The notes under the pieces were generated by a model that was not told the origin of the DNA, did no database searches, and saw nothing but the letters and a program-made list of their open reading frames with translations. This document shows positions 13,601 through 22,600 of a DNA stretch of 64,000 bases, in pieces. The DNA lies in the NCBI RefSeq assembly GCF_000327385.1, contig NW_008709715.1:3928345-3992344 (forward strand). The letters run 5' to 3'. Origin of the DNA: Lottia gigantea (lineage: Eukaryota; Mollusca; Gastropoda; Lottiidae). The position numbers and the translations under genes were made by a program. Every line of letters starts with the position of its first letter. Position 1 is the stretch's first letter.

Positions 13601-16600
13601 AGACATTACAATAGTATGTTCTTGTTTTTAATTTCATTTATACATTTCTCTATAAGCAAATTTCGAAAGAAAAAATATTAAATTCAGTAATTAGATTAAT
13701 GTAGTTTGTCAAAGGCCTCATTTTCTCAGTCTATTTGGAAAATAAAGAGAATGGGAACTTCTTCTTTTTATGAGATAATTCCTTTTCTCTGTCAATGACA
13801 GCTTCTACACCTCTTCTCATTTCTTGAACAGCCTGAATTTCAGTCAGACCCAATCTTCTCTTGTTAGAGATATCATAAACACCACCAACAGATTCTGTAT
13901 GTTCACCATGGATACCTGAAACAATAATATATAACTTAAAAAGGTCATATTTACACCTGGATCACTTCAAGTAGGCCATATTGGTATATATCAGATAATT
14001 ATGCACCTGGTAAAAGGCCTCCTGTGTTAATGATGTCCTTTCTGCTACCAAATGATATATAAATATTATTGTCATATTTACATGCTGATTACAAATTTGT
14101 CAAAAAAGTCAATCATTGAGAAAGTTGGTTTCCGATATTTGGACAGGGTGGGATGGGAATTGATGCAAAACAAATTAGCAGAAGAACAGTTATGTTTTTC
14201 CCGATTAAACGTCACTGAGAATGCAATTATTAAACTGCTATATCTTACCTCTAGCTTGGATATGATATCTATCACAGAAAGCCTTGAATTCAGGAGAAGC
14301 AGATAGCTTTGGTATCTTGATATGTACTGAAGCTCTCAGAGTGGTTCCTAAATTACTTGGACAGAATGTAAGATAGCCTAGGTTTTCTTTCCTGGCAAAT
14401 TCCAATCCACTCTTCTCTAAAGCTTTGACAGCCTATAAAATTGAAATATTACAATTAAGTTTCTTTTTACTTCACTTGAACTAGAAAAGTTGAAAACGAG
14501 TCATCTTTCCCCCTTAATTGTCAGTTGACCCAGCTGTACATGGGTACAGATAATTAATTCAGTTGCTTTCAGTTGCAATGTAGGCCTGAATTTGTTATCC
14601 TTGTAAATATTTTTCTTCTGTGTCTCTATTTTTAAATAATTATTAGCGCATAAGTTTTTTTGTCAGTGTTCAATTTCCCTTAAAATGGTTTTCAGATTGA
14701 TGCAAATATAACACACAAACCTTTACTAAACGGCTGTAAACTTCTCCTAAATTACCACCTTTCTGCATTGAAATAAATCGCAGATGATCCTCTTCATTAA
14801 CCCAGACCAAGAAATTTTTAGCATGGTTGAAGTAAATACCACGTCCAATTGGCCAATCATTGTAGCCTCCAGCTTCCCGTAAAAATCTGCAAAAGTGTAA
14901 GATTGTGTCTGTCAACTCGCCATTCTTTACTATAGAATAACAATAACTGTTGGTAGCAAGACTGTTACTGAGGTCAATGATGCTGTTGGTGTATAGGATA
15001 GTCTCTTTGATGAATAATTTGAGGTCAATAACTGTTAATGACAAGATTGTCCCTGAAGTCAATGACTCCATTGGTGACAAGATTATCACTGAGGTCAATA
15101 ACTGTTGGTGACAAAATTGTCACTGGGTTAAATGATGGTGTAGGTGTATAGGATAGTCTCTGTAACCAATGATTCTGTTGATGACAAGATTGTCACTGAG
15201 GTCAATAACTGTTAATGACAAAATTGACTGGGATCAATAACTGTTGGTTACAAGTTTGTCAATGTTGCTGTTGGTGACATGTTTGTCACTGAGGTTTATA
15301 AATGTTAATGACAAGATTATCACTGAGGTGAATGACTGTCTTTGTGACAAGATTGTCTCTGAGGTTAATGAATCTCTTGGTTATTAGTTCAATAACTGTT
15401 GGTTACAAGATTATTCCTGAGGTCAGTAACTGTTGGTTACAATATTATTCTTGAGGTCAATAACTGTTGGTGACAGGATTATCACTTAGGTTTACGACTC
15501 TCTCTATGACAAAGATTGTCTGTGAGGTAAATGACTCTCTTGGTGACAAGATTGTCACTTAAGTCTATGACACTGTTGGTGCACATCTGAGGTCAATGAC
15601 TGTTGGCTACAAGATTATTCCTGAGGTCAGTAACTGTAAGATTGTCACTGAGGTAAATGACTCTCTTGATGACAAGATTATCACTTTGGTCAATGACACT
15701 GTTGGTGCACATCTGAGGTCAGTGACTGTTAAAGGGACAAGATTCTGTTGAAATTCTTCCTCTGTTTTGTATATTATAAGCAATTGACCATTTAAAACTT
15801 GATTTGATATAATCATTTCTTAAATAATTGTATGTAGATTTACAAACCTATCACTGTCATTGAACAGAAAATGATCATCAGTGAGTTTCTTCTGAGTTTC
15901 TTTGGTCATACCAGTCAATGGGAAATATTCACCAGCCAATTCACCCTCTAATTTACTTAAACAATTGACAGTCTTCTTCTCCATATCAATTCGATCCTAG
16001 TATATAAATGTAAACAGTCTCAAGTATTAACAAATGAGTGATAGAGCCCTTAACAAATGCCAAATAATCCTATAACATTTACTGAGCTACTGAGAATGAC
16101 TGCCATTGTTCTCTATTATATTATGATTCAACTATTAGCTCTACCTGTTTTGTAATAACTGGTGGGAAACCATAGCTAGCATGACTTCTACCAACTCGAA
16201 CTCTGGTCGAAACAATCATCTCCTTACTAGGATCTAAATCACCAAATCCAAGATTGTTGATGTCGCCAAAATCTGGTTTGGGATGCTTCAAAACATCAAC
16301 TTTGTGATAATCCTTGATAACTGGATCAAGAATGGCAGCAAAAGTTGTGTAGGCATCAGGATCAGATGCATAGATTCCAACACCACTCTCTGGGTTCATA
16401 CATCCTGGAAAAGAAATAGTTGATAGAAAATAGATAACAAGACGTTGTGTGTTCTTTTGAAATTGAGTTAAATTAAGACTTTGGAATCGTACTCATTGGC
16501 CTAATAAGTCATTTAATAGATCAGAGCTATATTTGAGCTTATGTAGCCTATGATTCTCATTAGGATGGTGCAAAGGATATTTAAAAATATGGAGTGATTA

Positions 16601-19600
16601 AATTAATTGCATGTCTATAAAGTGAAATAAAATATGGATTTTCTTTATTTGATTTATGGGTGGGGCTGGTAAAAATGGTCTATTTTTGATATTGTGATCA
16701 GAAAATTTACATCATCAGTTCATATTATATACAACTAGTTTAAGTTCACAAAAAACTCTTGAATTTTGAGAAGGTTTAAAGCAGGAAATAGAGTAATGAC
16801 TCAATATGGGAGAAATCATTTTGATATATTGTTTTCATTATATTGTAAATCAGACGCTTTAGCTGTATAAACAGACATGAGTGGCTAATAATATCAAGGA
16901 AAAGAACTTTGTACTCTATGTAACAGTTTGACCTTTTTTGATAATGTCAGTATCATATCTGTGACCTGCATATTAATTTGATTGCTTTGATTACATGTTG
17001 TAATTAACACAGATTTAATATAATAGATTGGTCTGCACTTAAGTTACCATGGAAACTGATGGATTTCCTGAATTTTTTTATAAATTGTAAATTTTGACCC
17101 AAATTGTATTAAATTTGACTATTTAAACTGACTGTTTTTTGGCAATAATTAGATTAATATTGATAAATTGGTATATTTTAGGAAAAGATAAAATTTGAAA
17201 ATGACTTCATTCAGTTCTATCTTGATATTCTCTAGGTCAGGAAACAGTCCTGCACTTAATGTGATTGATAATGTGCAGATGTAGGACATGAAATGACCTT
17301 GTCACTAGACCTACCAACCTGATCGAATACAGTCTGCTAAGGTTCCTCCAAATTTACTTTTCACATTCTTCAATTCATTATATATATTTGGTGTTAAATG
17401 TTTTTTTAACAAGGATTTACTCTTGTTTGCATCCTGTAATCTTTTCCACAATTCTTCAACACTTAAATTAGAGGCCATTTTGAATGTTATATGCTGCACT
17501 TTTGTTATCTCGCCAACACAAGTTTTATTTATTTAACCGATAGAGAGTGGTTGCACTAGTCCTAGTTAGAATAAACACCACAATCTCAAATTATCCAACA
17601 GATATTGATTGGTAGTAGATACCAGGGAGTTGTTTTGACGCCTGTTGATCAGCTGGAAATATATTTTTCCGGACTTGCTCAGACCTACTAGAGTTTGTAT
17701 TGGATAAAAGCATATGATCTAATATAATCTTATCTTGAATTTCAATGTGACCTTCATTGATTGTTATGTGACTGTAGTCAAGTAGACCTATTCAGTTCTT
17801 CTCACGTATCTATAATATTTCAAATTGTTCCTACCCAACTTTATGCCTTTTATTCTTATGTAATTTAAAACTATTTAGTTTTTAATTGTGTGATTGGGAA
17901 AAAAATTAAGTTTAAAGAGAGTTGACCATGTATTTAATTTAAACCAACTTAAATCTAGTTTATAGGAGAGTCGAGTAGAAGTTAGTCATGAATTAGATAT
18001 ACTTAATGGAAATAATTCACCACCAGTACTGTTGAGTTTTTTTTAACGAACTTTTATATTTTTAATTTTACATCAATGGTCACATAGACTTACTAGAAAA
18101 GATGCAAATAATTGTTTGAATGGTCAGTGTCAATAGTCCATTAAGGTAAACTAATTTCTGGGTAAATTTCATTAAATCATGGTTTCAATAAGGCTAAAAT
18201 TGTCCTGGATAATTGTTGCTCTTAACACATTAATAAAGATTTGAGCAACAAATGTGCAACAATGGGTCATCATTTCAGACATGTTTACTTTAAAACACCT
18301 AAATCACAAACATTTCAGTTTCAGCACCCTGACTTCAGTCCTCTTTCGCCTTCCTTCTTGTCTTTTTTACTGTTTTTAAGCACATTTAGCTCTTACTCTT
18401 TACTCATAGAAGATAACAGTTTATGTCATTGAATTCACACTATTCAAAATGATAATTGGATTATGGAGGCCTTACATAATGTTTCTCAATAGTGTTTTGT
18501 GTCTAACTTATTATTATTTGAATAGTGGTTGAAGATATCAATGTGATACTCTTTTATTACCTGACAAAGGTAGTACACATAAATGTGTTAGTGATTTCAG
18601 GGCTATGTACAAGTTTTAACATGAGGTGTATTAGATATATATTTTATTATAAAGGATCTTAACTTCTTACTGAGCTTACTCTAAATATTGTCAGAGGCTG
18701 ATATGTTTTAACCCAATCCAAAAATCATAAAAAAATGCCCATTTTGGGAGGTGAAAATTCACAAATTGCCTGTTACTAATCAAAAAGTTAATTTGGCTTT
18801 GTTGTTAGCTCCTCAACAGTCAAAGGCTGAAACCTGAACAAATTTTGAAATAAACTGTTCATGAGATTTCACTGTTTGAATTGCTGTAGGAATGGATATA
18901 GACTTATCTCTAGGAAATTTTACTTTCAATAATTGTGAAAAAACAGTCAAAGTAAACATTCAGAACAGAATAAAAAGTAACTGACATTGTTCTTTGAATA
19001 AGTCATGGAATGTCAGGTAATGGGCTTTTAGCCAGTTGTAGAATAAAACACTAAATGCATGTTCTTTCACTGTGAATATAAATGCTGACAATTAGATGTA
19101 TTACACATGTTCTTTATATTATATCATGGTATTTATTTCTTTCTGACATTTCAGCCTAAATAATAGTTGTTATGTATTTGTAACTTTCTGTAGATGTTAT
19201 GTCAAAAAGTTTCTTGGCTGGATATTTGATTTATAGATTTTAACTCTTTACCAAAATTTCTATCTGGAAGTCAAAATCAATATGCCAACAAAAAACCATG
19301 AGGAAGGTGTGAAACGAGTCCATCCTTAATTTAAAAAATGAATGACAAAGCAAGGTGTCCACTGAAACAATTAGCATTTTCGGCCCAGATTACTGCATCT
19401 ATCAAGATGGCACTCCTGAACTTAGAAACAAGTATTATACAAGTAAACCTCAAGAGATTTTCTATGAGCTTTCAAATGGTCAAGATGTGCAAATTAGCTG
19501 TAATAATATCTTTATACTAACCTGATCTAATACAGTCTGCCAATGTACCTCCAAATTTACTCCTGCTATATTTCAAAGATTGAAATATGGAGGGTGTAAG

Positions 19601-22600
19601 ATTCTGTTTCAATAAAGATTGACAATCTGAAGCAGATTGAAGTCTTTGCCATAGTTGATCTACGTTTAATGTTGAAGCCATTTTTAAACACTGAATCCAC
19701 TTCCAACCCTTTTCTGAAAGTACTGAAATATGATAGAAAGTTTGTGAAAATGTTCATATTTATAGAAACTATAAACATAAGACTATTAACACAAGGCCAA
19801 TAGCAAGGGTCAAATTTGATGTTGCCTAGCACCACTATTCAGATTAGTATTACTGTCAGATATTACATAATAATTGAATAAATGTAAGATATGCAAAATG
19901 GGGATTTTCCTAATTATTAATCCAGATTAGGATTAGGCCTATGTAAAGGTCAAAATAGTAGTTTGAAGGGTTAATTTAAAGAAAAACTTCCACACTGTAA
20001 TATTTAAACAGAATATTCAGAAGCTAACATTGCTTATTTACCTAAGCTTAGGTCAAGATAGTCCCCACAAGTTTTATTTCAATAGTATCTTGGTAGTTTT
20101 TGAAACAGCGACTTTGTTTGCTACAATCTAGACTCGATAAAAACCGAAGATAGATTATTTATTTACAATTATAGATGGAAAAAGAAAAGGCTAATGCTAC
20201 TGTCTTGTCAAAATACACATTGCTTGGTGTTGCCTTTCTTCAATAGCCCAATTAGATGCTAAAAAGTTGACCTTTTGGAATACCATTTCATTTCACAAAA
20301 TTAATCTAAAGTTAAATTAATGAATGATGCTAGTTGTCACATCATTAAATTGTGCATTTTGAGTTGTCTTAAATGATTGTTCTTATTTAGTGTTGGGATG
20401 TGATGATGTGCATAAGGTTTTTTTTAAGTTTTTTTCTCACAAAATACTATTGAACTATAATAATGAGAAATATGATCTTGATAATAATATTGATATAGAT
20501 CTTTAAGCACGATGATTAGTTACTATTGTTAATTGTCTAAAATCCTGTTATATAAATTAGTATGCTTCACTAGATAATTAAAGTGGCAATATATCTTAGA
20601 ATATGTTGTTGGAGAAAGTGTGTTTATTAGGAAAGCTTATAGCTTCTATTTGCACCATTCCAGTTTCCTGCCTGATGTCTGTGGTTTGTTATTCCAAACA
20701 AACTGGAGCAGATAGTGATGTCACTTCCTATTTACAGAACAGGGCAAATTAAAACTATTATACATTAAATTCTGGAACCCTCTTTTAAATCCCTTAATCT
20801 TAAAAATTTTGCCAACATAGGTAGTACAATAGTTAGCAGAACCTCTAAATTGTTTTATTAGAGGGGCTGATAGGCATCTAATCGTTCAGATGGGACAATA
20901 AACCAAGGCACCTTGTGCTACAGGCTGTGCATGTTAAAGATCCCTCGACAGTTGGAAATTGAAAAAGAGCAGGCTAGTGCCTGTGACCTTGAATTTCCCT
21001 CATTGTACCCTGCATGGCGTTGTAGGATGTAAAACTCCATTCATTTCATATTTTCATTTTTTTATTGTGGTTGCCCCTGTCGGTCCATCCATCGGTCCGT
21101 CCGTTCACATTTACCTCTTCCTCACTCTATAGGCTACAATTCTCTATTGATTCTTTTGATCTTTTGTATGTGTGTCAATATCATTATGAAGATGTGCACT
21201 ATTGAATTTGGTGATGATCCAATGATTTTCTTGAGAGATATCGCATAAAACTCTGATATCGCGTTCGTTTTTTTTTCTCACTTTTTTGGCTCGTGCTCAC
21301 TCTACAGACTAGAATTCTCTATTGATTCTTTTGATCTTTTGTATGTGTGTCAATATCATTATGAAGATGTGCACTATTGAATTTGGTTTTCTTTAGAGAT
21401 ATCGCGTTTTTTAACTTTTTTAGCTCGTGCTAACTCTACAGGCTACGATATAGAGTTTGTTTTACATTTCACATTTAGCTCTTTATCAAGCTGCTGGTGG
21501 GCGTATTCGCTTGCGAGACTTGCCGCAAGCCTATGTTTTAAATTATCTTTATTTACCTTACATTGCAGAATAGCTGACAATGTAGAACAGTGGTTTTCAA
21601 CCTGTTTTGTATGTGTACCCAAATTTAATCAGCAGTCACCATATGAGATGTTGTATAAATTGTAGTTATTTTTCGCAGCATGTGACAGGCTGTGACACAT
21701 CAAATGTCCCAAAAGAAAAGTGCCATGTTCCCACCTTGGGACATGTTCCTGTGGTTGAAAACCTACAATGTAGAATATCTGTGGAATTGACATTGCATCA
21801 TATTTGCATGGATGACATTACAAACAATTTTTAATGGATAACATTACAATTTATTTGACAAAACATATTTATATTGATATTACAATAACATTACAATATA
21901 TTTATATTGATATTACAATAACATTACAATATATTTATATTGACATTACATACTCTTGACTGACATTACAACTTTTACTTTTTATTTCTTAAACGAAATA
22001 CATAATACTGGTGGTACAGCTTGCTGTGTAAGTTATGTTTTCTTGTGAATGTATATCAAAGATTTTCTATGTATTACTATACATCAATAGTACAGTGAAT
22101 TTAAGATAATGAATTTATATTTGTAGCTGGTCGTCCTGATATTTTACGAGCTGCTGTAGTACCATTATTACCTAATGCAGAATGTGATAGTTTGTACATT
22201 GGTGATATAACTAGCAGAATGTTGTGTGCAGGCTATATAGAAGGTGGTATTGATACATGTCAAGGTGATTCTGGTGGACCACTTGTTTGTAATATTAATA
22301 GTAAGTTAAAAATTGAATTAAAAATAGATGACTTTGGTAGATGGTGTCTAGGGTACACTCATTGTCATTTGAACGACACCCCCTTATAAGTGAAAACATT
22401 GGACTGTTTGTTAAGGTGGTGATTTTTATACGACCACATGAAATGGGGGTGTATATTGCCGTCACCCATGTCCATCCATCCGTCCGTCCGTCCACAATTG
22501 CTCGTAAACACTCTACAAGACACAATTCTTGACGGATTTTGACAAAACTTGGTGTGTTTTATAATCACCCAAGGATGAATCCTATTGAAAATCAGAAGAA

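Noticed and set aside
17479-17499. N-terminal extension of arginine kinase upstream of 17478
   Set aside because: The frame stays open but contains only GTG, not ATG. The ATG at 17478 has a good context and gives the usual start length.
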